The notes under the pieces were generated by a model. It did not search any database, was not told the DNA's origin, and saw nothing but the letters and a program-made list of their open reading frames with translations. DNA of 64,000 nt, from NCBI GenBank assembly GCA_015665455.1, contig JADFAD010000013.1, forward strand, positions 210,165 through 274,164, written 5' to 3'. Made by a program: the position numbers and the translations under genes. This DNA comes from Oceanospirillaceae bacterium (GTDB lineage: Bacteria; Pseudomonadota; Gammaproteobacteria; Pseudomonadales; Litoribrevibacteraceae). Position 1 is the first letter of the stretch. Every line of letters starts with the position of its first letter. Below, piece after piece: positions 44,873 through 54,289 of this stretch.

Positions 44873-46504
44873 ATGCAGGGAAATATCATGGCACGCCCGT
44901 TATTAATTTCGGGGCTTATAGAACACGCAACATTAACTCATCCAGATTCAGAGATCGTCAGCCGACGATGCGAAGGGGATATTCATCGGTATACGATGAA
45001 AGAAGCAGCCCAACGCTCAAAAAAATTAGCCAATGCACTGTCTCGTTTAGGTGCAAAACAGGATGATCGAATCGCTACATTAGCGTGGAATAACCATCGA
45101 CACTTTGAGTTGTATTTTGGCGTATCAGGCATGGGAGCCATACTCCACACTATCAACCCTCGCCTGTTCCCTGAGCAACTGGTTTATATAATTAATCACG
45201 CTGAAGACAGGTGGTTATTTGTTGACTTGACCTTTATCCCCTTGCTTGAAGCCATAAAAGATCAAATATCGAATATCGAGGGCTTTGTCATCATGACTGA
45301 CGAAGCTCATATGCCTGAAACATCCCTAACGAATGTTCTTTGCTACGAAACACTGATCCAAGACGAGTCCGATGAATTTGAGTGGCCTGAGTTTGATGAA
45401 AACCAAGCCGCCAGCTTGTGTTATACCTCAGGCACAACAGGCAACCCCAAAGGGGTTCTTTACACCCATCGCTCAACCGTCATTCATGCTCAAGCAGAAA
45501 TAGCCAAAGAAGCCTTGGATATAGGCAGTTATTCTTGCATGTTGCCCGTTGTTCCTATGTTCCATGTGAATGCTTGGGGCACGCCTTACGCTGCTGCTAT
45601 GACAGGTGCAAAACTGGTGTTACCTGGGCCAGGAATGGATGGCGCATCGCTCTGGGAGCTCATTGAAACAGAGAAACCAGACTTACTGCTTGGAGTACCG
45701 ACCGTTTGGTTAATGTTGTTAAACCACATGGAGTCCATAGGTAAGAAGTTAGATTCCGTAAACAATGTCGTTGTGGGAGGCTCCGCTGCACCACTTTCTA
45801 TGATTAAAAAGTTTCAAGAAGACCATGGTGCGTTCTTGGTACATGCTTGGGGCATGACAGAAATGTCCCCATTAGGCACAGCCAATGCTAAAACACGACT
45901 TATGGACTCAATGAGTTTAGAAGAAAGATACCAATTGCAATTAAAACAAGGTCGTCCTGTTTGTGGCATTGAAATGAAAATTGTCGATGACAGCAACAAT
46001 GAAATGCCTAGAGACGGCGTCGCTTACGGCAGACTGTTAGTCCGTGGACCTTGGGTCATCAGTAGCTATTTTAAAAATGATGATCAAAGTAGCTTCATTG
46101 ATGGCTGGTTTGATACCGGAGATGTCGCCACTATTGACCCTCATAACTACCTTGGCATAGTCGATAGATCGAAAGACGTTATTAAATCAGGGGGGGAATG
46201 GATAAGCTCAATTGACCTGGAGAACGAAGCCATTGGCCATCCTGAATTAATAGAATGCTGCGTCATTGGTGTTGCCCACGAAAAATGGGACGAACGACCT
46301 CTTCTCCTAGCGATACGTAAAGAAGGGTCCAATGTAACAGCGGAAGAAATCAAAGATTATTTATCGGATAAAATTGCCAAGTGGTGGATGCCCGACGATG
46401 TGGTCTTTGTTGCAAGCTTACCTCACACCGCTACAGGTAAACTGTTAAAAATTGAAGTCCGTAAGAAATACCACGACTATCTTTTAAAAGCAGAAAACGC
46501 TTAA
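44873..46504 (+). CDS. Acyl-CoA ligase, AlkK-like medium-chain type
   Basis: 543 residues. It belongs to the AMP-binding family: P-loop SLCYTSGTTGNPKGVLYTHR, then PMFHVNAWGTPYAAAM, AWGMTEMSPLG, FDTGDVATID and DRSKDVIKSGGEWIS. The pattern follows Pseudomonas AlkK, which activates medium-chain fatty acids formed from alkanes, more closely than FadD. An ATG five codons later (44888) also has an AGGGA site. It is monocistronic, with no alkane hydroxylase gene nearby, so the substrate is inferred only from family. Confidence 0.93.
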   Translation: MQGNIMARPLLISGLIEHATLTHPDSEIVSRRCEGDIHRYTMKEAAQRSKKLANALSRLGAKQDDRIATLAWNNHRHFELYFGVSGMGAILHTINPRLFPEQLVYIINHAEDRWLFVDLTFIPLLEAIKDQISNIEGFVIMTDEAHMPETSLTNVLCYETLIQDESDEFEWPEFDENQAASLCYTSGTTGNPKGVLYTHRSTVIHAQAEIAKEALDIGSYSCMLPVVPMFHVNAWGTPYAAAMTGAKLVLPGPGMDGASLWELIETEKPDLLLGVPTVWLMLLNHMESIGKKLDSVNNVVVGGSAAPLSMIKKFQEDHGAFLVHAWGMTEMSPLGTANAKTRLMDSMSLEERYQLQLKQGRPVCGIEMKIVDDSNNEMPRDGVAYGRLLVRGPWVISSYFKNDDQSSFIDGWFDTGDVATIDPHNYLGIVDRSKDVIKSGGEWISSIDLENEAIGHPELIECCVIGVAHEKWDERPLLLAIRKEGSNVTAEEIKDYLSDKIAKWWMPDDVVFVASLPHTATGKLLKIEVRKKYHDYLLKAENA

Positions 46505-46521
46505 CTGAAAACCACCCAATC

Positions 46522-46546
46522 AAGGCGCAAGTCATTGCGCCTTTAA
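46522..46546 (+). terminator. Probable terminator of the AlkK-like gene
   Basis: A perfect 8-bp stem (46522-46529 with 46536-46543) with a 6-base loop lies 18 bp after the stop. It is GC-rich and followed only by a short T-containing stretch. The remaining bases to 46857 contain no gene I can support. Confidence 0.5.
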
Positions 46547-46857
46547 TGACACCTCCTTCCTATTGATTATCAACACCTCTTATTGATGAGTCAGTCACTT
46601 TCAGCCTTAGCAATTCACCCGCAATAAAGAATAAAAAACAACCAACATATAAATAAATCCTATATACGATAACCCATTGTTTTTTATAACTTAGATATAT
46701 TCTTCAAACATTTAAACCGCTTTTAACTTGCACATGAATCAATCAAAAGCTATTCCAAATAGAGTGACTCCAAAAAAGCTGACCTTTAAATGTCAGTTAT
46801 TCATCACACGGAAATTTCGAGCTCGACACTCTAGCCTTGTTAAAAAATGGACTACGC

Positions 46858-47706
46858 ATGGTATTAAAACGAATTAACTATTTAAAACAAACGCTATCCA
46901 CATTCCAACTCGTGTTGGTAGCCCTCTTCCTATCGGCGTGTTCAAACACCTATACAATCTCAATCAAATCAGACCCTCCTGGCGCCAAAGTCACAGAACT
47001 TCAGCAAGGCTACCTAGGAGATACAGATTTTGAATACAAAGTATCTGACAAAATGTCTACCAGCGGCACAAATCATGAGTCGCTAAACCTAACGTTCAGT
47101 AAAAAAGGCTACGTCGAAGAAAAGCGGGATATCCTTAATATCAGAAACAACCAGACCATTATGGTTACGCTCCATTCTGCCCCCACATACCTCTATATTG
47201 AATCCATACCGAGAGGAGCATCCCTCAAGCTTCATGATAAGAATGGCGACGAATTAAGTTTCAGCAACACATCAAAAATATCACGTAAGACCTACTTCGC
47301 GAACAAGAGGTATGCAATCCCAGACTCAATTAAAACCTTGTGGGTCGAACTTGAACACAAAGGGTTCAAACCTCTAACAAAAGAAATAAAGATCGAACCC
47401 CACCAAGAAAACCGATTTTCTTTTCAGCTGGATGAAGTCGTTGCAACCCTAGAAATAAATTCGATGCCAAATGGAGCAGAGATTTACGAACGAACACTTG
47501 GTTTCTTAGGCAGAACCCCCCTAAAACTTGATTTTAAATGGGATAAGTTAATTCGCTTATCACAAAATTACGACGCCTTAGAAACCTCCTCAGTCAATCT
47601 ACAATTGACCGTAAAAAAATCCAAATTTAAAGAAAAAAGCTTTATTCAGGAATTCCATTTATACAAAAGGAATCCAGCCACGTTAGTCGAGCTGGAAGAA
47701 CTGTAA
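46858..47706 (+). CDS. PEGA-domain lipoprotein 1
   Basis: 282 residues from the ATG; the frame is open to a TTG at 46837. Lipobox LSAC (Cys ~28) marks a lipoprotein. PEGA-like repeats, short beta modules with PPGAKV or PxGA motifs, occur near the N-terminus (IKSDPPGAKVTE), in the middle (IESIPRGASLKL) and near the end (INSMPNGAEIYERTLGFLGRTPL). It belongs with the next two genes on the same strand. PEGA domains are thought to hold surface or periplasmic proteins; function here unknown. Confidence 0.83.
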   Translation: MVLKRINYLKQTLSTFQLVLVALFLSACSNTYTISIKSDPPGAKVTELQQGYLGDTDFEYKVSDKMSTSGTNHESLNLTFSKKGYVEEKRDILNIRNNQTIMVTLHSAPTYLYIESIPRGASLKLHDKNGDELSFSNTSKISRKTYFANKRYAIPDSIKTLWVELEHKGFKPLTKEIKIEPHQENRFSFQLDEVVATLEINSMPNGAEIYERTLGFLGRTPLKLDFKWDKLIRLSQNYDALETSSVNLQLTVKKSKFKEKSFIQEFHLYKRNPATLVELEEL

Positions 47707-47742
47707 CAGTCGAAACGACACCTGTTTATTAGGAGCACTATC

Positions 47743-49005
47743 ATGTCCAGACGCTTAGGAATTGTCTTAACGGTCTTAATGGCCTTTTTCTTAGTCAGCT
47801 GCGCAAAAACCAGCATTACAATCAAAACAAAGCCCTCTGGCGCAAAGGTGATGCTAATCAATCAGGAAGGTAAACAGAAAGGCCGAGTAACTTCTGATAC
47901 CAACTTTGAAGTCAAAAACAAGGAAGATTTTTTCACTGATGGAGCTGAACGCACGAGTGTTCTTCTTCTGGCCACCAAAGAAGGTTACAAACCTAAGTTA
48001 AAACGATTATCAGGGATACAGAAAGGTAAAAAAAACGAAAATACTTCGATCGTAAATTTGCAACGATTAAGCACCGATGTATCCATTGAGACGAGTCCTC
48101 CAGGTGCAACCATTAAGTTCTTAGATGGTCGCGGAAGCCCGTTAAAGTTCCTTGCAAAAGAATTTGTAAGTATTCGAGATTACAGAGTCGCTAATTTGGT
48201 GGAAGATCATTTAAGAGACATAGACCAAACAACCAAGGCGGTGACACTGCCGTCCATTGTGACGCCCTTTGACCAGAAGTACACAGAAGACACAGCCAAA
48301 GCGCACTTTTCTCGGATCGCAAAAATTCAAATTGAAAAAGAAGGTTATAACCCAGAATCTCATGAGATTTCTATCCGTCCGGATGAGTCCAATACGTTCT
48401 CCTACAAGCTCAAACCTTTTGCCACCAGCCTAAAAATTATCAGTGATGTCGATGGCGTTGAAGTGGAAGACGTAAGTAAAGCCGCAGGCGCTAGTTTTGG
48501 CTATCTAGGGAAAACACCTTTCATACGAAAGTTCACTTATGATGAAGTTCACAAACGCTCTCGCTTTTGGAATAACAGGCAAATTGAGTTAACCCTAAAA
48601 TCCACCATGCCTGGATTTGAGAACGAATATCAAAACATCAGTGTCCCACTCGGTGAAGAAATAACCGTTAAGATCAGCATGCGCAGCCAGCCAAAGGAAA
48701 TATCCTTTCAGTCTGACCCACCTGGCTCCCACGTGTATGTTTATCGTGAAAAGAAGCGTGATGTGTATAACGAGAAGACTCAAAAAATTGAAACCAAAAA
48801 ACTGGTTCATTGGAAGCATTTAGGGGTAACACCGTTTACCTATTACATGGACGCGTCGGATGCGTTAAAGCACGCAGATCGTTTGAAATTCAGCCGTCCG
48901 GGCTACTTAGACAGCAGTGACTTATTCAAATCGGGCGTCAACAACTACCATCTAGTTCTTACCCCTGCTGGCGAAATTATTCAACGCCAGGAACTTAAGA
49001 ATTAA
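47743..49005 (+). CDS. PEGA-domain lipoprotein 2
   Basis: 420 residues with lipobox LVSC (Cys20). PEGA motifs appear at IKTKPSGAKVML, IETSPPGATIKF, a degenerate one near IISDVDGVEVED with a LGKTPF turn, and FQSDPPGSHVYV with LGVTPFTYY. The strong AGGAG site lies 7-8 bases before the ATG. It is related to the preceding gene in layout, with an extra repeat, so a tandem duplication is likely. It precedes the caspase/FGE gene by 34 bp. Confidence 0.85.
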   Translation: MSRRLGIVLTVLMAFFLVSCAKTSITIKTKPSGAKVMLINQEGKQKGRVTSDTNFEVKNKEDFFTDGAERTSVLLLATKEGYKPKLKRLSGIQKGKKNENTSIVNLQRLSTDVSIETSPPGATIKFLDGRGSPLKFLAKEFVSIRDYRVANLVEDHLRDIDQTTKAVTLPSIVTPFDQKYTEDTAKAHFSRIAKIQIEKEGYNPESHEISIRPDESNTFSYKLKPFATSLKIISDVDGVEVEDVSKAAGASFGYLGKTPFIRKFTYDEVHKRSRFWNNRQIELTLKSTMPGFENEYQNISVPLGEEITVKISMRSQPKEISFQSDPPGSHVYVYREKKRDVYNEKTQKIETKKLVHWKHLGVTPFTYYMDASDALKHADRLKFSRPGYLDSSDLFKSGVNNYHLVLTPAGEIIQRQELKN

Positions 49006-49039
49006 TTACAGAGTAATTAGCGCCATTAAATAAGTACTC

Positions 49040-50860
49040 ATGTTGAATCTAAATACTCTCTGCTTAGCAGCCCTGGGGCTGCTATTTATGGCTGACATTG
49101 CCAATGCCAAAACCGCAAGGACAGCGTTGGTCATTGGAAACAGTCAGTACATCAACGACCCTCTTGAAAACCCAAAAAACGATGCTGCTGACCTCGCTGA
49201 ATCACTCAGAAACCGAGGTTTTAAAGTATTTTTAAACATTGATATAAACCAAAGAGAAATGGAGCAAGCCATTGATGAATTCGAATCATCATTACAAAGA
49301 CGAGGAGGTACAGGACTTTTTTATTACGCCGGCCACGGCATCCAGTCAGAAGGCATGAATTACCTGCTTCCTGTAGACAACAGTATCGAAAAAGAAAGAG
49401 ATCTTCGCTATGAAGCCGTCAATGTAGGTCGAGTCATATCGGCAATGGAAGACGCAGGCAATAAATTAAACATTGTCATTCTTGATGCTTGCCGTAATAA
49501 CCCGCTTGCACGTAGCTTTAGATCATCCACTCGGGGCTTGGCTCGTTTAGAAAAAACGCCTTCAGGTTTATTGATCGCATATTCCACATCGCCAGGCGAT
49601 GTGGCACAAGACGGTGAGGGTCGAAACAGCCCTTACGCAGCCAGCCTAATTCAAGCAATCAACACCGATAATCAGCATATATTATTAGCGTTTCAAGACG
49701 TAGCTAATCAAGTCCAAAAGAAAACAAAAGGTGTTCAAGTTCCTTGGATTTCATCATCATTGACGTCCAATTTCTATTTCTCTCAAACGAATAACTCGGT
49801 CATTCCCACTCAACCAACAGCAAGAATTCCACCTTCTGCTTTCCCAACATATAGTGACCCAAAACATAACGCCCCAACACAAAACAATCTAAATAACCCC
49901 AATGCAACGAAATTCAATCAACCAACAGACGCTAAGCACCAACCAACAAAAAAAGAAGCACCACAACTTCCCCCTATTGTAGAAACTGAAATGCCGTATC
50001 TAATGCCTGCATCTGAGTTTCATTGGCAACAAACTCAAGATACGCTACAAGATCATTCTCTTGGCCCTGTCATGATCGCAATCCCAACAGGATCGTTCAC
50101 TATGGGTTCCGAAGAGAATAAACAAGAAAAACCACCTCATCCGGTTGCTATCATTCATCCTATTTCAGTATCTAAATACGAAGTATCTTTTTCAGACTAT
50201 GACAAATACTTAGCCAGCATTGAGCAATCAAAAAATCCCGACCAGTGGGGACGCCATAATCAACCAGTGATCAATGTGTCTTGGCAGGACGCAAAAAACT
50301 ACACCCAATGGTTATCGGAAGAAACAGGTAAAAAATACCGGCTTCCTAGTGAGTCCGAGTGGGAATACTTCACCAGAGCAAAAACAGATTCTCGATACTT
50401 TTGGGGGGACGAACTTCCTCAATGCTCCGCACTGACCACCAGCCGTATAGATAAGGCTCGAAGCTTTGGAAATAACAAGATTCAACTCTGTGCAGAAAAG
50501 CTAAAATCCAAGACTCAACTTCAAGTTAATTGCAGGCATTGTTTTTCATGGGTATCCAAGGGAAAAACAGTGCCTGTAAACAGCTACAAAGCAAATAATT
50601 TTGGCTTATTTAATACGCTGGGAAACGTTGCTGAATACACACTGGATTGTTGGCGACCAAATTACTATGGTGCTTCACAAGATAATGCCCATTACGAGAA
50701 AGCAGGTTGCGAATATAGAGTCGTCAGAGGGGGGCATTGGAACTCCAGTCATGATGAGATCCGGTCAGCCTCTCGAACATATGTATCCATAAGTGCCACA
50801 TCAAACACAGTCGGGTTCAGAGTTGTCAGAGAAGATTCTGCGTTTGCAGAGCATCAGTAG
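49040..50860 (+). CDS. Secreted caspase-like peptidase fused to a formylglycine-generating-enzyme fold
   Basis: 606 residues. The signal peptide ends at ANA (~23). A caspase-like (C14) domain spans ~25-255 with catalytic His99 in YYAGHG and Cys151 in LDACRNNP. A low-complexity Pro/Asn/Gln linker (~258-335) leads to a SUMF1/FGE domain (~345-600): IPTGSFTMGSEE, PVINVSWQDAKNYTQWLSEE, GKKYRLPSESEWEYFTRA, GNVAEYTLDCW and RGGHW. FGE folds outside sulfatase maturation often act as non-catalytic binding domains. It probably acts in the periplasm with the two PEGA lipoproteins encoded upstream. The end overlaps the LysR gene by 35 bp. Confidence 0.9.
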   Translation: MLNLNTLCLAALGLLFMADIANAKTARTALVIGNSQYINDPLENPKNDAADLAESLRNRGFKVFLNIDINQREMEQAIDEFESSLQRRGGTGLFYYAGHGIQSEGMNYLLPVDNSIEKERDLRYEAVNVGRVISAMEDAGNKLNIVILDACRNNPLARSFRSSTRGLARLEKTPSGLLIAYSTSPGDVAQDGEGRNSPYAASLIQAINTDNQHILLAFQDVANQVQKKTKGVQVPWISSSLTSNFYFSQTNNSVIPTQPTARIPPSAFPTYSDPKHNAPTQNNLNNPNATKFNQPTDAKHQPTKKEAPQLPPIVETEMPYLMPASEFHWQQTQDTLQDHSLGPVMIAIPTGSFTMGSEENKQEKPPHPVAIIHPISVSKYEVSFSDYDKYLASIEQSKNPDQWGRHNQPVINVSWQDAKNYTQWLSEETGKKYRLPSESEWEYFTRAKTDSRYFWGDELPQCSALTTSRIDKARSFGNNKIQLCAEKLKSKTQLQVNCRHCFSWVSKGKTVPVNSYKANNFGLFNTLGNVAEYTLDCWRPNYYGASQDNAHYEKAGCEYRVVRGGHWNSSHDEIRSASRTYVSISATSNTVGFRVVREDSAFAEHQ

Positions 50861-51749
50861 TAAGCCCCTTTAAATTAAGCTCAATGTAGCTTTGCATGAA
50901 GTCACGCAAGCACTTGGCTTTAGCATTTAATAAACGACCTGTCGGCCAAACAGCAAATAAATCCCGGTTTGGACCAACCCAATTAGGCAGCACGTGCCGA
51001 AGCTCTCCTTTTTGAATATGCGTCTGAACTTCACTGATCGGCAATAAAGAAATACCAATGCCATCACACACCAACTGACTTATAAATTTTATGTCGTTTG
51101 AAACGGTTTTAAACCTTGGCCGGACGTCCTTCTTTACATCAGATCGATCATCAGATAAGTGCCAAACCGATACCGTCTGGCTGCCTATTAAATTATGCAA
51201 CGGTAATTCTTCAAGCGTTTTTGGTTCGCCCTTTTCTTCAAGATATTCAGGAGAGGCAACCATTACCGTTTTCAGCGACCCAAGACGTTTTTGATACAGA
51301 ATGGAGTCCTGCTGGGGGCCAATACGCAAAGCAATATCGGCTTGGGATGGCAGTAGATCCTCAAAACTATTATTCAAACTAACTTCCAACTGAATATCAG
51401 GATAGGTTTTAATAAAGCTCGACCACATGGGCTGTAACATTCCAATCGAGATATTCGTTGGCGCAAGCACCTTCAACTTTCCACTCATTTCGAGCATTTC
51501 AGAGCTTAAATTTCTCTGAGTGGATTCGAGCTGATCCACTAACTCCGCGTAAGCGTGATAATAAGCCTCACCCTCTTGAGTCAAAACAAATTTTCGAGCC
51601 GAGCGGTGAATAAGCTGACACCCCAATGAACGCTCAAGCTTTTGTAATCGTCGGGTAATAGTTGCTGCGGGGATATTTAATTTCTGTGCCGCTGCTGCTA
51701 GACCTTGGCTTTGAACAATGTGAATAAACAAAACTATGTCGTCAAACAT
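50826..51749 (-). CDS. LysR-family transcriptional regulator
   Basis: 307 residues. The N-terminal winged helix-turn-helix (AAAAQKLNIPAATITRRLQK, ~16-35) is followed by a substrate-binding domain of the LysR type. It is divergent from the monooxygenase/DUF2798/RidA genes, its most likely targets. Its last 12 codons lie on the opposite strand to the end of the caspase gene. The co-inducer is unknown. Confidence 0.93.
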   Translation of the reverse strand: MFDDIVLFIHIVQSQGLAAAAQKLNIPAATITRRLQKLERSLGCQLIHRSARKFVLTQEGEAYYHAYAELVDQLESTQRNLSSEMLEMSGKLKVLAPTNISIGMLQPMWSSFIKTYPDIQLEVSLNNSFEDLLPSQADIALRIGPQQDSILYQKRLGSLKTVMVASPEYLEEKGEPKTLEELPLHNLIGSQTVSVWHLSDDRSDVKKDVRPRFKTVSNDIKFISQLVCDGIGISLLPISEVQTHIQKGELRHVLPNWVGPNRDLFAVWPTGRLLNAKAKCLRDFMQSYIELNLKGLTTDALQTQNLL

Positions 51750-51850
51750 GATTCCATTTATGTAATTTAAGATTGATAAATCCAGTATATATCCCGAAGT
51801 TATTAATTTCTATGATACGTATTCTTTCATTCAATGGAACTATAACCGAC

Positions 51851-52144
51851 ATGACACAACTATGGATAAGTGCAGGCTTAATTGCTGATGAAGAGAAATC
51901 ACTTAATGATGTCAAACAGGCTCTTAGTGATCTAAGAACCTCAACACTTGAAGAACAGGGCTGTATTCAATTTGAGATTATGCAAAACAAAACGTCACCT
52001 AACTGCTTTACTTTGTGGGAAGGCTGGATAAACGAAGCGGCGTTGGAAGCTCACTTTCAAACGCCACACACCCAAGCTTACTTAACAAAAGAGCTCACAA
52101 CGGTAAAGTACATTGAACGTCTAACCCCATTAAATAATACATAA
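51851..52144 (+). CDS. Antibiotic biosynthesis monooxygenase-family (quinol monooxygenase-like) protein
   Basis: 97 residues from the ATG at 51851. The frame is open further upstream to a TTG at 51773, but the shorter form fits the usual ABM length. The family pattern is seen in STLEEQGCIQFEIMQNK and FTLWEGWINEAALEAHFQTP. These small dimeric barrels act on quinols or related electrophiles. It is the first gene after the LysR divergent region. Confidence 0.85.
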   Translation: MTQLWISAGLIADEEKSLNDVKQALSDLRTSTLEEQGCIQFEIMQNKTSPNCFTLWEGWINEAALEAHFQTPHTQAYLTKELTTVKYIERLTPLNNT

Positions 52145-52173
52145 TCCTCACGTTTTTCTTTATAGGATCCAAC

Positions 52174-52383
52174 ATGAAACAAAGAGTTATCTTCGCCATA
52201 TTAATGTCCTTCGTACTATCAATATTGATGACCTGCTGGGTAACGTGGATCAACTTAGGTTGGACAGAACAGTTTTACTCTCAATGGTTTAACGCATTCA
52301 TACTTGCATGGCCTGCCGCCGCTCTCATTTCGTTTTTTGTTGGTCCTGAAGCCCATAAGCTTTCGGTAAAACTCGCCGAATAA
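52174..52383 (+). CDS. DUF2798 small membrane protein
   Basis: 69 residues with two membrane helices (~5-25 and ~42-60), with the family pattern MSFVLSILMTCWVTWINLG and WPAAALISFFVGP. Function unknown. It lies 29 bp after the monooxygenase gene and 24 bp before the RidA gene, in one apparent operon. Confidence 0.88.
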   Translation: MKQRVIFAILMSFVLSILMTCWVTWINLGWTEQFYSQWFNAFILAWPAAALISFFVGPEAHKLSVKLAE

Positions 52384-52407
52384 ACCCTATCCAGAGGGAG
52401 TTCCACC

Positions 52408-52800
52408 ATGAACCCTGAAAACAATACCAATCTCCAACGTATAAACTATCCCGAGCTCGGCTTACCTGTCGGGCCTTACACTCATGCCGTTATTCATCAA
52501 AATGTACTGTATACCTCAGGGATGACAGCGTTCGGCAGTGACGCTCAAAACGCGTCAATTCACGAACAAACCAAAGAGATTTTCACGCAACTGAAGCTGA
52601 TCTGTGATCAACAAAGCACACACTTAAACAAACTGATTAAAGTCACTTTATTTGTCAGTGATATGACTGAAATAAACAAATTAAGACAAACACTCTTCGA
52701 CGTTTATGGCGAGCACATACCAGCAAGTTCACTCATTCAAGTGGATAAATTGTTTTCGGACGATCTGAAAATTGAAGTAGAAGCAATTATTGCACTCTAG
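52408..52800 (+). CDS. RidA-family protein
   Basis: 130 residues. The RidA/YjgF fold is recognised by PVGPYTHAVIHQNVLYTSGM near the N-terminus, EIFTQLKLICDQ and a C-terminal IEVEAIIAL. RidA proteins hydrolyse reactive enamines or imines, but the usual catalytic arginine context (near IPARS) here reads IPASSLIQV, with Ser in place of Arg. It may therefore be an inactive or altered member. A GAGGGAG site precedes the ATG. Confidence 0.88.
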   Translation: MNPENNTNLQRINYPELGLPVGPYTHAVIHQNVLYTSGMTAFGSDAQNASIHEQTKEIFTQLKLICDQQSTHLNKLIKVTLFVSDMTEINKLRQTLFDVYGEHIPASSLIQVDKLFSDDLKIEVEAIIAL

Positions 52801-52821
52801 AGTTCAGAGTTTATGAATAAA

Positions 52822-54222
52822 TTACTTTGACTTAGGAAATGTATTAAATGTGATAACCGATTCAACCGGCTTTGAACGTTCAATGTAGTCTTTCTTTTTT
52901 ACTAGGCCACGAGTACGCGCCACACCTTGAGTTAAGTTATCAGCAACCACCCAGTAAGTACCGTCCCATTGGCTTGTAGGTACCAGATGCAGCGGCTTCT
53001 CTTTATACGCTAAGACCTGCAAACCTTCTAAGCCATAGGGCGGCTCAACTTGAAATGCCCCTAATGATATCCAGCGATTGGCATCGTCAATATTCACGTA
53101 TTGAACAAATCTGTGGTTATCCGGTGCATCTTGCAGCGCCAAAACATAGCTTTTTTCACCGGATTTATTCTTTGTATAACCAACAATATAAAAGTATCCT
53201 GGCTGGTTCAGTTTAACAAAAAGCTCTACCTCTTCATCTTCAACAAAAGACAAATCCCTTAACCCTTTATTCGTTTGGATCGCCACCTGAAAGTCAGAAG
53301 TGATTCTATAATCAGAGTGAAGAAGCTGATCAAAACCCAACATTTTAGGCCTGTAATTCAGCGATTGAAAAGCCGTAGTTTCTAACTCAGCAACGCGTGT
53401 TTCCAAGACATTTCCTGCCCTGTCATTTAACGAATACGTAACCGTAATACCGTCATTGCCAATGAAATACTCCCCTCTTAAAAACAAAAAGGCATTTGCA
53501 TAATTCACCGTATTTCCTGGCATATTACGTTGCATATACACTTTTAGTTTTTGAGAAAACTCGGTTATTTCTCGTGAACCATGGGGAGTCGCGGGAGCAA
53601 GATAAATCTGGGAGTGATTTAACCCTTCGACTAATAACCTTGATGCAAAGTTAAGGCTTGCCGCTTTATTTCGACTCTTTAACAATTGATTTTTTAATAT
53701 TGAAGGGTCCACTGAAAGTTGAAGCCCATCCGCCATTTCAGGGGATAACAACCCAAGTACGTTGTGAAGGGTCTCCCAACGCTTAACAAGAACCAAGAGT
53801 TCCTGAATCACCTCTACCCGAGTAATTTGACCTAGCTCAGTTAACAGATCATCCGATGACGCTATTTTCTGGTTCAGCTGCTTTAATTGTTGAGCGTATA
53901 AAGATGACGCCCTACCGCTATCCAGAACGCCATGACAAAACGATTCACTCGCCTTTTCAACGCAGTTAATCTCCGCACCCAAAATAGGAAGGTTCGTTGT
54001 AACCTTAGTTTTAGAACGAGCAGAAAGCCCAGATTTATTATCAGCAACACTGGTTGATTCGCTTTCTATATGGACAAATAAAGCGCTGGCAAGCTCAACT
54101 AGTACTTGTTCTTTAGCTCGAGTTTTATTTTCGGCAAACGCCTCAGCGATATAAGTTTCACTGTAAACAAAACAAGGGAAAATAAAGAATAAGAGTAAAG
54201 CGATGTAGGGATAATATTTCAT
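52822..54222 (-). CDS. Exported DUF4384-domain protein with LPP20-like N-terminus
   Basis: 466 residues. Signal peptide ends at VYSE (~21). Residues ~22-100 resemble the LPP20/FlgP-like module (AFAENKTRAKEQVLVELASA). The C-terminal ~150 residues form a DUF4384 domain (LFVKLNQPGYFYIVGYT). DUF4384 domains are often linked to caspase-like peptidases, and such a gene lies 2 kb away. Role unknown. It ends convergently with the RidA gene. Confidence 0.8.
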   Translation of the reverse strand: MKYYPYIALLLFFIFPCFVYSETYIAEAFAENKTRAKEQVLVELASALFVHIESESTSVADNKSGLSARSKTKVTTNLPILGAEINCVEKASESFCHGVLDSGRASSLYAQQLKQLNQKIASSDDLLTELGQITRVEVIQELLVLVKRWETLHNVLGLLSPEMADGLQLSVDPSILKNQLLKSRNKAASLNFASRLLVEGLNHSQIYLAPATPHGSREITEFSQKLKVYMQRNMPGNTVNYANAFLFLRGEYFIGNDGITVTYSLNDRAGNVLETRVAELETTAFQSLNYRPKMLGFDQLLHSDYRITSDFQVAIQTNKGLRDLSFVEDEEVELFVKLNQPGYFYIVGYTKNKSGEKSYVLALQDAPDNHRFVQYVNIDDANRWISLGAFQVEPPYGLEGLQVLAYKEKPLHLVPTSQWDGTYWVVADNLTQGVARTRGLVKKKDYIERSKPVESVITFNTFPKSK

Positions 54223-54289
54223 ACCTTGCCTTTAAGATAAATAACGAGAAAGACGTATTACTTAACCCTAGCTCATAAGCTTCAATGAT

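Noticed and set aside
49040..50860. Anti-phage defence island
   Set aside because: The caspase/FGE protein has a signal peptide and its neighbours are envelope lipoproteins. No nuclease, sensor or other defence gene is close by.
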